A stretch of 64,000 nucleotides of DNA, taken from Luteimicrobium album (GTDB taxonomy: Bacteria > Actinomycetota > Actinomycetes > Actinomycetales > Cellulomonadaceae). This document shows positions 1 through 9,579 of this stretch, piece after piece; within the stretch, counting starts at the first letter, position 1, and each line of letters opens with the position of its first letter. The notes under the pieces were generated by a model, which made no database searches, was not told the DNA's origin, and saw only the letters and a program-made list of their open reading frames with translations. Location: NCBI RefSeq assembly GCF_030161555.1, contig NZ_BSUK01000001.1:3782001-3846000 (forward strand), read 5' to 3'. The position numbers and the translations under genes were made by a program.

Positions 1-224
1 TGCTGCTCGTCGTCCTGATCGTGGCGGGCGGCGTGCTGGTCCCGCCCGCGCACCTGGCCGGCTGGTGGAGCCACGTCGCAGCGCTGCTGCCCTCGGGCGC
101 CCTGGGCGACGCCATGCGCGGCGCCCTCCTCGACGGGTCGATCCCCGTCGGGCCGGTGCTCGTCCTGCTCGCGTGGACCGTCGTCCTCGGCTGGGCGACA
201 CGGCGGTGGTTCCGGTGGCAGTGA
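1..224 (+). CDS. ABC-2 type transporter permease, C-terminal fragment
   Basis: The open frame enters from the left edge and stops at 222-224, so only about 73 C-terminal residues are visible. They contain a hydrophobic segment (LLVVLIVAGGVLVPP), a short loop with paired Trp residues, and a final membrane span (VGPVLVLLAWTVVLGWATRR) ending in a basic tail. This matches the last two helices of an ABC-2 exporter permease. Actinobacteria often carry an ABC-2 exporter pair beside the heme A synthase gene, which follows here 66 bp downstream. Substrate cannot be inferred. Any membrane protein with two closing helices would look similar, so the family call is moderate. Confidence 0.5.
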   Translation, partial: LLVVLIVAGGVLVPPAHLAGWWSHVAALLPSGALGDAMRGALLDGSIPVGPVLVLLAWTVVLGWATRRWFRWQ

Positions 225-278
225 CGGCGCCCGCACGATCTCACAGCCCCGGGATTCCGGCCGGGAGCCCCCGTCGCT

Positions 279-290
279 TACCGTGGTCGC
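279..290 (+). promoter_or_regulatory. Candidate leaderless -10 element of ctaA
   Basis: TACCGT at 279-284 is followed by six bases and then the GTG start at 291. There is no Shine-Dalgarno sequence before the start. In actinobacteria a TANNNT -10 hexamer ending 6-7 nt before the start codon typically gives a leaderless mRNA. No convincing -35 was seen. Confidence 0.45.
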
Positions 291-1277
291 GTGAGCACCG
301 CGACCCGTACCGGCGACGACGCGCCACCCGCCCCGAGCGCGCTCGGCCGCGTCCTCGACCGCGCGGCCCGGTGGACCCGTGCCGTCGTAATCGCCAACCT
401 CGTCGGTCAGCTCGCGATCATCGTCACGGGCGGCTTCGTCCGCCTGACGGGCTCGGGCCTCGGCTGCGAGACGTGGCCCGAGTGCCACCCGGGCAGCTTC
501 ACGCCCGTCCGGCACGCCGCGACCGGTTACCACCAGGCGATCGAGTTCGGGAACCGCATGGTGACGTTCCTGCTCGTCGTCGTCGCGGCCGCGACCGCGG
601 TCCTCGTCTGGCGGCAGCGGTCCCGTGCGGCGTCGCTCCGCAGGCTCGGCCTCGTCCCCCTGCTCGGCGTGCTCGTGCAGGCTGTCCTCGGCGGCATCAC
701 CGTCCTGACCGACCTCGCGCCCCTGATGGTCGCGGTGCACCTGCTCGTCTCGATGGCGCTCGTCTGGCTCTCGACGCTGTTGCTCGTCCGCCTCGACGAG
801 GGTGACGGGCCGCCGCACCGCGTCGTCGACCCCGGTACCTGGACGCTGTCCCGGGTGCTCGGCGTCGTCCTCGTGCCCGTGCTCGCTCTCGGCACGATCA
901 CGACCGGCTCCGGCCCCCACGGCGGCGACGACGTGCACGACGACCGCCTCCCGTTCGACCCCGAGAGCGTCGCGCGTCTCCACGCCGCGACCGTGTGGCT
1001 CTTCGTCCTGGTCCTCGCCTGGCTCCTGTGGCGGACGCGCCGCTTCCCCACGCCCCAGCGGGTACGCCGCGCGCTGCTCGCCGTCCTCGGGCTCGTCCTC
1101 GTCCAGGGCGTCGTCGGCTACGTGCAGTACTTCACCGGTCTACCCATCGGGCTCGTCGCGATCCACATGCTGCTCGCCGCGTGCCTCACGGCCACGACGA
1201 CCTGGGCGCTGCTGACGATGCGCGAGCGCAAGCCGGTCGCCGCGACCGTCCCCGACGGAGCCCCCGCCCAGGCCTGA
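291..1277 (+). CDS. ctaA: Heme A synthase, COX15/CtaA family
   Basis: The 328-aa product oxidises the C8 methyl group of heme O to a formyl group, giving heme A for aa3-type cytochrome oxidase in the cytoplasmic membrane. It shows the family start RLTGSGLGCETWPEC after the first membrane span, then HQAIEFGNRM with the conserved His and EFGNR, and further helix histidines in AVHLLVS, RLHAATVWL and AIHMLLA. About eight hydrophobic spans in two pseudo-repeats are visible, and length is normal for the family. GTG 291 is chosen because the conserved N-terminal helix begins about 35 residues later and a -10-like hexamer sits just upstream. The C-terminal 20 residues are hydrophilic. Confidence 0.93.
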   Translation: MSTATRTGDDAPPAPSALGRVLDRAARWTRAVVIANLVGQLAIIVTGGFVRLTGSGLGCETWPECHPGSFTPVRHAATGYHQAIEFGNRMVTFLLVVVAAATAVLVWRQRSRAASLRRLGLVPLLGVLVQAVLGGITVLTDLAPLMVAVHLLVSMALVWLSTLLLVRLDEGDGPPHRVVDPGTWTLSRVLGVVLVPVLALGTITTGSGPHGGDDVHDDRLPFDPESVARLHAATVWLFVLVLAWLLWRTRRFPTPQRVRRALLAVLGLVLVQGVVGYVQYFTGLPIGLVAIHMLLAACLTATTTWALLTMRERKPVAATVPDGAPAQA

Positions 1278-1307
1278 CGCGATGCCCACGCCCACCGACG
1301 TCGCGGC

Positions 1308-1493
1308 GTGCGCGTCCCGCTCACGTGCCGCACGTGCGGCGGCGACCGGTTCTACCAGCGGGAGATCAAGCTCCAGACGACGGGGCTCACGTTCTTCGAC
1401 CTGGACTGGCTGAACCGCTCGGCCGACGGCGCGATCTGCGCCGCGTGCGGGTTCGTGCACACGTTCGCGGGCGACGCGCACCAGTGGGGCTGA
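1308..1493 (+). CDS. Small zinc-ribbon protein, 61 aa
   Basis: A short protein starting at GTG 1308 with two CxxC knuckles, CRTC near residues 7-10 and CAAC near 43-46, that would hold one zinc ion. Between them lies a conserved-looking stretch (FFDLDWLNRSADG). The coding frame has strong third-position G+C, and the arrangement resembles small actinobacterial zinc-ribbon proteins of unknown role. It sits 30 bp after ctaA and before the drug-exporter genes, and may be transcribed with ctaA. No SD motif is evident before the GTG. Function is not known; RNA or protein binding is only a guess. Confidence 0.6.
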   Translation: MRVPLTCRTCGGDRFYQREIKLQTTGLTFFDLDWLNRSADGAICAACGFVHTFAGDAHQWG

Positions 1494-1534
1494 CTGTCAG
1501 TGCTCCCGTCAGCGACATGACAGCGCCCTGACAG
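1494..1534. repeat. Cluster of TGTCA/TGACA motifs before the exporter genes
   Basis: CTGTCAG (1494-1500), GTCAG (1508-1512), ATGACAG (1517-1523) and CTGACAG (1528-1534) are packed in 41 bp between the zinc-ribbon gene and the exporter ATPase. The outer pair forms an inverted repeat. This could be an operator for an unlinked regulator or contain the -35 region; the role is inferred only from position and symmetry. Confidence 0.4.
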
Positions 1535-1583
1535 CGCACCTGGCGATGCTGGACCCGTTCCCGCAACCAGGAGGTAGGTAGGC

Positions 1584-2627
1584 ATGTCCACCCGCAGCTC
1601 CGGAGACTGGGCCGTCGAGGCCCACGGACTCGTCAAGGTCTTCGGCGACAACCGCGCCGTCGACGGCGTCGACCTGTCGGTCCGCACCGGCAGCGTCTAC
1701 GGCGTCCTCGGCCCCAACGGCGCCGGCAAGACGACCACCATCCGCATGCTCGCGACGCTGCTCAAGGCGGACGCGGGCGAGGCCAGGATCTTCGGCCACG
1801 ACGTCTTCCGCGAGCCGTTCGTCGTGCGCCAGCTCATCGGCGTCACCGGCCAGTACGCGTCGGTCGACGAGACGCTCAGCGCGACCGAGAACCTCATGCT
1901 GTTCTGCAGGCTCAACGGCCTGTCGCGCGCGGAGTCGCGCAAGCGCAGCGCCGACCTGCTCGAGGCCTTCGCGCTGACCGAGGCCGCCAGGCGGCCGCTC
2001 AAGAACTTCTCCGGCGGCATGCGCCGCCGGCTCGACCTCGCGGCGAGCCTCATCGCGCAGCCGCCCCTGCTGTTCCTCGACGAGCCGACGACGGGTCTGG
2101 ACCCGCGGACCCGCACCCAGATGTGGGACACGATCCGCAGCCTGGTCGCGACGGGGTCGACCGTCGTCCTCACGACGCAGTACCTCGACGAGGCGGACCA
2201 GCTCGCCGACCGCATCGCGGTCATCGACCGGGGCCGCGTCGTCGCGGAGGGCACCTCGGACGACCTGAAGGACGCCGTCGGCGAGCAGTCGCTGCAGCTC
2301 GGTCTCGTCGAGCCCGGCGACCTGACCGCGGCGCTGTCCCTCGTCGAGACGACGTTCGGTGTCTCCGCCACGCTCTCCCCCGAGGCCCGACGGATCACCG
2401 TCCCCGTCCCCGGTCCCGACGCCGTCACGGACCTTCTCGTCCGGCTCCGCGACGCGCGTATCGAGGTGGCGTCGCTCAACATGTCGAAGCCGAGCCTCGA
2501 CGAGGTCTTCCTGTCCCTGACGGGGCACGGGGTCGAGGACGAGAAGAACGAGGACCACCTGTCTCCCGCCGACGTCCTCGGCAACCAGGCGACCGCCACA
2601 CCGACCCCCGAGGGAGCGCTGCGATGA
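1584..2627 (+). CDS. ABC exporter ATP-binding protein, DrrA-like
   Basis: The 347-aa cytoplasmic ATPase of a two-gene ABC-2 exporter. Walker A is GPNGAGKTTT (about residue 50), the signature is FSGGMRRRLDLA (about 140), Walker B is LLFLDEPTTGLD, and the switch region has TTQYLDEADQLAD, a sequence typical of the daunorubicin/polyketide exporter (DrrA) subfamily. The C-terminal 100 residues form the extra DrrA-type domain. A strong RBS (AGGAGG) lies before ATG 1584. The stop overlaps the permease start (ATGA, 2624-2627), implying translational coupling. Likely exports a hydrophobic compound or antibiotic; the substrate is unknown. Confidence 0.9.
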   Translation: MSTRSSGDWAVEAHGLVKVFGDNRAVDGVDLSVRTGSVYGVLGPNGAGKTTTIRMLATLLKADAGEARIFGHDVFREPFVVRQLIGVTGQYASVDETLSATENLMLFCRLNGLSRAESRKRSADLLEAFALTEAARRPLKNFSGGMRRRLDLAASLIAQPPLLFLDEPTTGLDPRTRTQMWDTIRSLVATGSTVVLTTQYLDEADQLADRIAVIDRGRVVAEGTSDDLKDAVGEQSLQLGLVEPGDLTAALSLVETTFGVSATLSPEARRITVPVPGPDAVTDLLVRLRDARIEVASLNMSKPSLDEVFLSLTGHGVEDEKNEDHLSPADVLGNQATATPTPEGALR

Positions 2628-3456
2628 CCACCGTGAGCCTCGACCGCCACACCCAGATCGTTCCCGGCATCGAGCGGGAGCTGAAGAACCGGACCAGCGT
2701 CAAGCAGACCCTCGCGAACACGGTCTCGATGGCCGCGCGCGGCCTGCTCAAGATCAAGCGCACGCCCGAGCAGCTCATCGACGTGACGCTCCAGCCGATC
2801 CTGTTCACGCTGATGTTCTCCTACATCTTCGGCGGCGCGATCGCCGGGGACGTCAAGAGCTACCTGCCGACCCTGATCCCCGGCATCCTCGTCCAGACGG
2901 TCATCACGACCTCGGTGGTGACGGGCGTCCAGCTCCGCGAGGACATGGACAAGGGGGTGTTCGACCGCTTCAAGTCGCTGCCGATCGCCCGGATCGCGCC
3001 GCTGTCGGGCGCGCTGCTCGCCGACACGCTCCGCTACGGGATCGCGACGACGCTCACGTTCGTGATGGGCTACGTCATGGGCTACCGGCCCGCCGGTGGC
3101 CTCCGCTCCGTCGTGCTCGCCGGTCTCCTCGTGATCGCGTGCTCCTGGGCCGTGAGCTGGATCTTCGCGTTCTTCGGCGTGATCGCCCGCACCGCCTCGA
3201 GCGTGCAGGGGATCTCGATGATCATCCTGTTCCCGCTGACGTTCCTGTCCAACGCGTACGTCGACCCGAAGTCGATGCCGGGCTGGCTGCAGGGCTTCGT
3301 CCAGGTGAACCCGATCTCGCACCTCGTGACGGCGGTCCGCGAGCTCGCCAACAACGGCAGCTTCGGCTCGGACGCCTGGATCTCGTTGCTCGGCGCGGCG
3401 GCGATCGTCGTGATCTTCGCCCCCTCACCGTCAAGGCGTACATGCGCAAGGCGTGA
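2624..3456 (+). CDS. ABC-2 exporter permease, DrrB-like (frameshift near the end)
   Basis: Membrane partner of the preceding ATPase, with about six helices and the DrrB features GILVQTVITTS, LREDMDKGVFDRFKSLPIAR and NPISHLVTAVRELANNG. The frame is correct until 3419, where CCCCC at 3420-3424 needs one more C to continue as a normal ending PLTVKAYMRKA and stop at 3454-3456. As sequenced, translation would read on into unrelated sequence to about 3676. The corrected protein is 277 aa, normal for DrrB. The missing base fits the window-wide pattern of G/C tract deletions, so the gene is probably intact in the organism. The large regulator gene lies convergent, 57 bp away. Confidence 0.86.
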
Positions 3457-3513
3457 GCCCGACGGCGCGGCCGCCGTCCTGCACCGTGTCCCCGTGGCGG
3501 GGGTCCCCGGCTC

Positions 3514-6500
3514 TCAGCCGGTGGGCCTCCGCCACGGGCGTTCCCTGACGATCTCGCCGATCCGCGCGACGGGGTCGGGGACGGCCAGGGCCCGCTGCTC
3601 CACGGCGACGACGGCGTCCTCGCCGAGCGCACGCACGGCGGCGGCACGATGGCGTGCGCGCTCGAGCACCACGTAGTCCTGGCGCGACCTCACCCGGCCC
3701 GCGAGGGTCGCCAGCTCGAGCCCGAGGTCGGTCATCTTCGGCCGGTCCGACCACAGGTACGAGCCGAGCGCGAGCGCCGCGGCGCCCAGCACGGGCCGGT
3801 CGACGAACCCGCCGGCGCCCTGGCCGCGGAGCGAGATCCGCAGCGTCGTCGTGAGCTCGCGCGCCCACGCCTCACGCTCGCCGGCGCTCGAGGCCGGCTC
3901 GCGCCCGTCGGCACGCGCGTCCTGGGCGTCGAGGACCGCCATCGCCAGCCGGTTCGCCGCCTGCACCAGGCCGCCCTGGAAGCCCCCACGACGCTGGTGC
4001 CGGAGCTCGTCGTACGTCAGGGTGGCGAGGTCGAGCGCCTCGCGGACGTCCCCGCGTGCGTAGGCCTCGTGCGACAGCCCGCCGAGGCCCATGACGCGCC
4101 GGTCGGACGCGCTGAAGACCTCTTCCGCGCCGGGCAGCACCGACGACTCGCCCACGCCGTCCGGGGTCCGGGCGAGGTCCTGCAGCATCGTGCGGGCCTC
4201 GCGCCCGCGTCCGAGCGACACGAGCGCGTTCGCCTCGATCGATCCGACCTGGAAGGTGAAGGCGTCGCTGTCGAGGTCGAGACCCTTCAGGCCGGCACGC
4301 GTGACCTCGACCCACCGCAGCGCGTCCTCGGGCCGGCCCGACTCCGCGGCGAGCTCGGCGAGGCTCTGGGTGGCCATCGCCGAGCCCCAGGTGTCCCCGT
4401 GCTGTGTCGCGATCTCGTAGGCCCGGCGCGCGTACCCTTCGGCGACATCGAGCTCGCCCATGTTCTCGCCGATCTGCGCGGACATGATGTGCGCGAACAT
4501 CGACACGGTCCAGGCCTCGTCGTCGCGCTGGCGCTCGAGCAGCGCGGGCAGCGAGGCGAGGTCGTCGACGCCGACGGCGAGCTCGACGAACGCGCGCGCC
4601 TCGGGCGCGAGCGGCAGCCCGCTGCGGGACAGACGCCGGAGCCGGGCCGTCGAGCGGAGCGACCGCTCCTGGTCGAGGACGACCGCGAGCGGCGAGCCCG
4701 CCGCGAAGTACACCCAGGCGAGGTCGTTCGCGTCACGGGCGGTCGGTTCGTGCCCCACGAACACCTCGGCGACGTCGAGCCCGAACGAGACGGTCTCGAC
4801 GAACTGGCCGCGCAGCATCCAGAAGTGCGCGAGGAGCGCGAAGACGGGGCCGAGCACGTCACGCCGACGGTCCTCGAGCCCCCACCGGACCACCTGGACG
4901 AGGATGTCCTGCTCGGCCCGGACCCGGCGCACGGTCTCGAGCTGCTCGTGGCCGGTGAGCCGGCCGCCCAGGTCGCGCCCCAGCGCGACAGCCCATGCGT
5001 AGACGGCCTCCCGCACGGCGGCGCCCTCGCCGGCCCTGGCGAGCTCGAGCCCACCGAACTCGCGCACCGTCTCGAGCATGCGGTACCGCGTCGTCCCGGT
5101 GGCGGGGTCCTCGACCACGACGAGCATGGACTGCCCGACGAGCCCGTCGAGGTCGTCGAGCGTGTCGAGCGCGGTCGGGTCGCTCGCGCGCCCGTCCACC
5201 GACGCGGTGACGGCCTCGACCGTGTCGGCGCCGAACGTCCCCGGGAAGACGGACGCGCGCCGCAGGAGCGCCTGCTCGGCGGTGCCCAGGAGGTTCCAGC
5301 TCCACTCGATCACGGCCCGCAGCGTCCGGTGCCGCTCGGGCGCCGCCCGGTCCCCCGACGTCAGCAGGGCGAAGCGCGTCGCGAGGCGGCGCTCGATCTC
5401 CACGACGGACATCGACCGCACGCGCGCCGCCGCGAGCTCGATCGCGAGCGGCAGCCCGTCGAGCCGGTCGCAGAGCCGCTCGACGACGTCCCGGGGCAGC
5501 GGAGCCTCGGGGCGCGCCGACCGGGCACGCTGCTCGAACAGCACGACGGCCGGCCCGGCGTCCGACTCGCCTGGGCCCTGCCCGACGCCGGCCCGGCTGG
5601 CGAGAGGAGGCAGCGGCCGCACCGTCTCGGCGGCCAGGGCGAGCGGGGCACGGCTCGTCGTGAGCACCCGCACCGCCGTCTCCGCGAGCGCCTCGGCGAC
5701 CCACGCCGCGGCGCCGTCGAGCACGTGCTCGCAGTTGTCGAGGACGACGAGCGTCCCGGGGGCACGGAGCCGGTCGAGGATGCGTGCGCGCGTGTCGGGT
5801 CGGGGGATGCCGTCCCCGATGCGCTGCGAGCCCTGGACGTCCCGGACCCCGAGCGCCGTGGCGAGCGCCAGCTCGACGTCGTCGTCCGTCCGCACGCTCG
5901 CGAGCTCGATCACCACGACCGGCTCACCGCGTCCCGCGGCGCGGTGGGCGAGCTCCTGGGCGATGCGCGTCTTCCCGAGCCCTCCCGGGCCGAGCACCGT
6001 GACGAGGCGGGAGCGTCGGAGCGCCTCCTCGAGCGCCAGCACGTCGCCGTCGCGTCCGACCAGCGGGTTGGGTGCGGCGCGCAGGCCGATCGCGAGCGCG
6101 GGGGCGGGCCGCGGCGCGTCGGGCGCCTCGGAGGTCGGGGCGTCCGCACCGGCGCCCGGCTGCACCTGACCCGGGGGCGCGGGCGTCGCCGAGCCCGGGC
6201 GGGCGGAACCCGGCACCTCGCCGCGCAGGAGCCGCTCGTGCAGCTCCGCGATCCCGCTGCCCGGGTCGGCGCCCAGCTCGTCCGCGAGCGCCTCGCGCAG
6301 CGCCGCGAACGCGCGGAGAGCGTCGTTGACGCGGCCCAGCCTGGCGGCCGCAGTCATGTAGGCGAGGCAGGCGGCCTCGTCGGACGGCAGGTTCGCGAGC
6401 CTGCTCCCCGCGAGCGCCACGGCCTCCTCGTCCTGGCCGGCGGCGACGAGCGCGGCGAGCAGCACCTCCTCGAGGGACCCGGCCAGGCGGGCCGCCTCCG

Positions 6501-7005
6501 CCGAGAGCGCGTCCGCGAGCGGGGAGCCGGCGTTCAGATCGGCCCCGGGCTCGCCGCGCCACAGCGCCAGTCCGCCGCGCGCCGCGGCCAGCGCCGCGTC
6601 GCCGTCGTCGGTGGCGAGCGCGGCCGTCGCGGTGTCGAGCGCGCTCCGCGCCGCCGCGAGGTCGCTGCTCCCCGACCAGGCGTAGCCCGCGGGCCCTGAG
6701 ACCACGAGGCCGGGCGCGACGATCCGACGGGTGCGCGAGACGAGCGTCTGGAGCGCGGCGCGCGGGTCGGCGAGGTCGTCGTGGTCCCACCACAGGTCGT
6801 CGAGGAGCGCACGCGAGGAGACGGGTCGCCCGTGCGCGAGGACCAGCGCCACGAGCAGCTCACGCGACCGCACCCCGCCCGGCGCGACGAGGGCGCCGTC
6901 GGCTCCGCGGGCCTGGACGGCGCCGAGGACCGTCGCGTCACAGGGGTGCGCCGGCACGGCGGCCGTCACGTCGACGGCGTCCGCGGGTGGAGGGGTGCCT
7001 GGCAC
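3514..7005 (-). CDS. SARP/AfsR-like transcriptional regulator with BTAD, NB-ARC and TPR domains
   Basis: A 1163-aa multidomain regulator. Residues about 20-100 form an OmpR-type winged helix (SRELLVALVLAHGRPVSS, then ALQTLVSRTRR). Residues about 105-260 are the bacterial transcriptional activation domain, followed by a Pro/Ala linker. The ATPase region has Walker A GPGGLGKTR (about 335), Walker B LVVLDNCEH, a TTSRAPL sensor and GLPLAIELAAAR. The remaining 600 residues are helical TPR-like repeats. GTG 7005 is preferred over GTG 7014 because TAGGGT ends seven bases before it. Such proteins sense a nucleotide or ligand and switch on secondary metabolism or stress genes. The convergent DrrAB-like exporter is a possible target, by position only. 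Confidence 0.88.
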   Translation of the reverse strand: MPGTPPPADAVDVTAAVPAHPCDATVLGAVQARGADGALVAPGGVRSRELLVALVLAHGRPVSSRALLDDLWWDHDDLADPRAALQTLVSRTRRIVAPGLVVSGPAGYAWSGSSDLAAARSALDTATAALATDDGDAALAAARGGLALWRGEPGADLNAGSPLADALSAEAARLAGSLEEVLLAALVAAGQDEEAVALAGSRLANLPSDEAACLAYMTAAARLGRVNDALRAFAALREALADELGADPGSGIAELHERLLRGEVPGSARPGSATPAPPGQVQPGAGADAPTSEAPDAPRPAPALAIGLRAAPNPLVGRDGDVLALEEALRRSRLVTVLGPGGLGKTRIAQELAHRAAGRGEPVVVIELASVRTDDDVELALATALGVRDVQGSQRIGDGIPRPDTRARILDRLRAPGTLVVLDNCEHVLDGAAAWVAEALAETAVRVLTTSRAPLALAAETVRPLPPLASRAGVGQGPGESDAGPAVVLFEQRARSARPEAPLPRDVVERLCDRLDGLPLAIELAAARVRSMSVVEIERRLATRFALLTSGDRAAPERHRTLRAVIEWSWNLLGTAEQALLRRASVFPGTFGADTVEAVTASVDGRASDPTALDTLDDLDGLVGQSMLVVVEDPATGTTRYRMLETVREFGGLELARAGEGAAVREAVYAWAVALGRDLGGRLTGHEQLETVRRVRAEQDILVQVVRWGLEDRRRDVLGPVFALLAHFWMLRGQFVETVSFGLDVAEVFVGHEPTARDANDLAWVYFAAGSPLAVVLDQERSLRSTARLRRLSRSGLPLAPEARAFVELAVGVDDLASLPALLERQRDDEAWTVSMFAHIMSAQIGENMGELDVAEGYARRAYEIATQHGDTWGSAMATQSLAELAAESGRPEDALRWVEVTRAGLKGLDLDSDAFTFQVGSIEANALVSLGRGREARTMLQDLARTPDGVGESSVLPGAEEVFSASDRRVMGLGGLSHEAYARGDVREALDLATLTYDELRHQRRGGFQGGLVQAANRLAMAVLDAQDARADGREPASSAGEREAWARELTTTLRISLRGQGAGGFVDRPVLGAAALALGSYLWSDRPKMTDLGLELATLAGRVRSRQDYVVLERARHRAAAVRALGEDAVVAVEQRALAVPDPVARIGEIVRERPWRRPTG

Positions 7006-7018
7006 GACGACCACCCTA
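7006..7018 (-). promoter_or_regulatory. Candidate leaderless -10 of the SARP regulator
   Basis: On the minus strand TAGGGT (7018-7013) is followed by seven bases and GTG at 7005. No SD sequence precedes this GTG. The arrangement decides the start codon between the two nearby GTGs. Confidence 0.42.
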
Positions 7019-7068
7019 GCGGCGCGCGGCGTGCACCGTCGGCACCCGGCGTCCCGGCGGGACCCGCG

Positions 7069-7779
7069 TCACCCCTGGTCAGCCGCGCCCGCGTCGCGCA
7101 CCTCGGTCGCGGCGCGCTCCGTCATCGTCGCGGTGCGCCGCTCGGGCCACGGGACGTCGGCCGGACGGAGCGTCGACCAGCCGGCGGCGCGGGCGGCGTG
7201 CGCCGCAAGCACGCCGACGACGGCCGACGGGTTGTGCACCGCGCCGCCGAGGACCGCGGCCACCGCGTCGTCGAGCGCGACCCACCGCAGCTCGATGTCG
7301 CGCTCCTCGTCCTCGCGAACGTGCCGTTCGGCGTCGGGCACGGCCGACAGGTCGCGGGCGAGGAACACCCGCAGCGCCTCGGAGCTGCCGCCGGGGCTCG
7401 TGTAGTAGTCGACGAGCACATCCCAGCGGGCGGCCCGCAGGTCCGCCTCCTCGCCGAGCTCACGCGCCGCCGCGACGTCGGCCGGCTCGTCGGGCACGTC
7501 GAGCAGCCCGGCCGGGACCTCCCACAGCTCGCGCCCGACCGGGTGCCGGTACTGACGCAGCAGGAGGACGCGGCCGTCGTCGTCGAGCGCGACGACCGCG
7601 ACCGCGCCCGGGTGGTCGACGACCTCGCGGGACACGACCGTCCCGCCGCCGAGGTCGACGTCGTCGGCGACGACGTCCCAGATCCGACCGTGGTGGATCA
7701 GCTCGCGCCGCAGCACGGGGCGGGGCGCGAGCACGTCCCGCACGACGGGCGACGCCCCGGCGCCCTCAGGGGAGCTCAC
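7069..7779 (-). CDS. NUDIX hydrolase, ADP-ribose pyrophosphatase type
   Basis: A 236-aa protein with the NUDIX box ending [10 protein letters not shown] (about residue 115), preceded by [24 protein letters not shown], the hallmark of ADP-ribose pyrophosphatases (RQYR and EVPAG). The expected reaction is Mg-dependent hydrolysis of ADP-ribose or another nucleoside diphosphate derivative to AMP and a phosphosugar in the cytoplasm. GTG 7779 overlaps the stop of pyrG by four bases, so it is the last gene of the pyrG transcript. This pyrG-nudix pairing is common in actinobacteria. The final 20 residues are Ala/Arg/Glu-rich and probably disordered. Confidence 0.88.
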   Translation of the reverse strand: MSSPEGAGASPVVRDVLAPRPVLRRELIHHGRIWDVVADDVDLGGGTVVSREVVDHPGAVAVVALDDDGRVLLLRQYRHPVGRELWEVPAGLLDVPDEPADVAAARELGEEADLRAARWDVLVDYYTSPGGSSEALRVFLARDLSAVPDAERHVREDEERDIELRWVALDDAVAAVLGGAVHNPSAVVGVLAAHAARAAGWSTLRPADVPWPERRTATMTERAATEVRDAGAADQG

Positions 7780-9502
7780 AGCGCCTCGGCCGCGACGTCC
7801 TCGGCGGGCTCCGCGGCACCCGTACGCGCGGCGAGCGCGGCACCCACGAGGCCCGCGAACAGCGGGTGGGAGCGGGTCGGGCGGGACTTGAACTCGGGGT
7901 GCGCCTGCGTGGCGACGTAGTACGGGTGCACGTCGGCGGGCAGCTCGACGAACTCGACGAGGGAGCCGTCCGGGCTCGTGCCCGAGATGACGAAGCCCGC
8001 GTCCTCGAGCTGCTTGCGGTAGGAGTTGTTGACCTCGTACCGGTGCCGGTGCCTCTCCGAGACGCGCTCGGTCCCGTAGGCCTTCGCGACGACCGAGCCC
8101 GGGGTCAGGACGGCCTCGTACGAGCCGAGCCGCATGGTGCCGCCCAGGTCGCCGTCGCCGCCGACGATCGCGAGCTGCTCCTCCATCGTCGCGACCACGG
8201 GGTGCTTCGTGTCGGGGTCGAACTCGGACGACGACGCGTCGGCCAGCCCCAGCACCGTCCGCGCGTACTCCATGACCATCGACTGGAGGCCGAGGCAGAT
8301 GCCGAGCGTCGGGACCTTGTTCTCGCGGGCCCAGCGCAGCGCGCCGAGCTTGCCCTCGATCCCGCGGACCCCGAACCCTCCGGGGATGAGCACGGCGTCC
8401 GCGCCGCCGAGGTGCTTGCGGGCGCCCTCGGGCGTCTCGCAGGTGTCCGAGGCGACCCAGCGCACGTGCACCTTCGCGTCGTGGTGGAAGCCGCCGGCAC
8501 GCAGCGCCTCGGTCACGGACAAGTAGGCGTCGGGCAGGTCGACGTACTTGCCGACGAGCGCGACCTCGACGTCGTGCGCGGGCTCGTGCACGCGCCGCAG
8601 CAGGTCGTCCCAGCCCGCCCAGTCGACGTCGTGGAACGGCAGGCCGAGGCGGCGCACCACGTACGCGTCGAGGCCCTCGGAGTGCAGCACGCGCGGGATG
8701 TCGTAGATGCTGGGCGCGTCCTTGCACGTGACGACGGCTTCCTCGTCGACGTCCGTGAAGTTCGCGATCTTCCCCTTGATCGAGTCCGGGAGCTCGCGGT
8801 CGCACCGCAGGACGATCGCGTCGGGCTGGATGCCGATGCTGCGCAGCGCGGCGACGGAGTGCTGCGTGGGCTTCGTCTTGAGCTCGCCCGACGGGCCGAT
8901 GTACGGCACGAGCGAGACGTGCAGGAAGAAGACGTCGTCGCGGCCCACGTCGTGGCGGACCTGGCGCGCGGCCTCGAGGAACGGCTGCGACTCGATGTCG
9001 CCGACGGTGCCGCCGATCTCGGTGATGATCACGTCGACGTCGTCGCCGGCCTGCGCGCGCATCCGGGCCTTGATCTCGTCGGTGATGTGCGGGATGACCT
9101 GGACGGTGTCGCCGAGGTATTCGCCGCGGCGCTCCTTCGCGATGACGTTCGAGTAGACCTGGCCGGTCGTGACGTTCGCCGAGGACTCGAGGTCGACGTC
9201 GAGGAAGCGCTCGTAGTGCCCGATGTCGAGGTCGGTCTCCGCGCCGTCCTCGGTGACGAACACCTCACCGTGCTGGAACGGGTTCATCGTGCCCGGGTCG
9301 ACGTTGAGGTACGGGTCGAGCTTCTGCATCTTGACCCGCAGGCCGCGGGCCCGCAGGAGGCGCCCGAGGCTCGAGGCGGTCAGACCCTTGCCGAGGGAGG
9401 AGGCCACACCCCCGTGACGAAGATGTGTCGGGTCGGGGAGTCCGCGCGGAGTCGGTGCGCGGTTCCGGGGCGGTTGGGGAGCCTGCTCGAGTGATCTGCC
9501 AC
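7776..9502 (-). CDS. pyrG: CTP synthase (frameshift near the N-terminus)
   Basis: Converts UTP, ATP and glutamine to CTP. The N-terminal synthetase domain has [35 protein letters not shown] and GGTVGDIES. The C-terminal glutaminase domain has the nucleophile in [10 protein letters not shown] and the His/Glu pair in HPEFKSRP. The start is GTG 9502, preceded by GGATGGAG. The first 31 residues (ending TRHIFVTG) and the rest lie in different frames. One more base in the five-base C tract at 9409-9413 joins them and gives exactly 576 codons including stop. pyrG is essential in most bacteria, so this is best read as a missing base in the sequence. Confidence 0.93.
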
Positions 9503-9579
9503 GGAACTCCATCCTAACAGCGGACCGCGCGGGCGCCGGAGCGGCGCGCTGTGAAGTCCGCCGCTCACGGCGGCGACGC

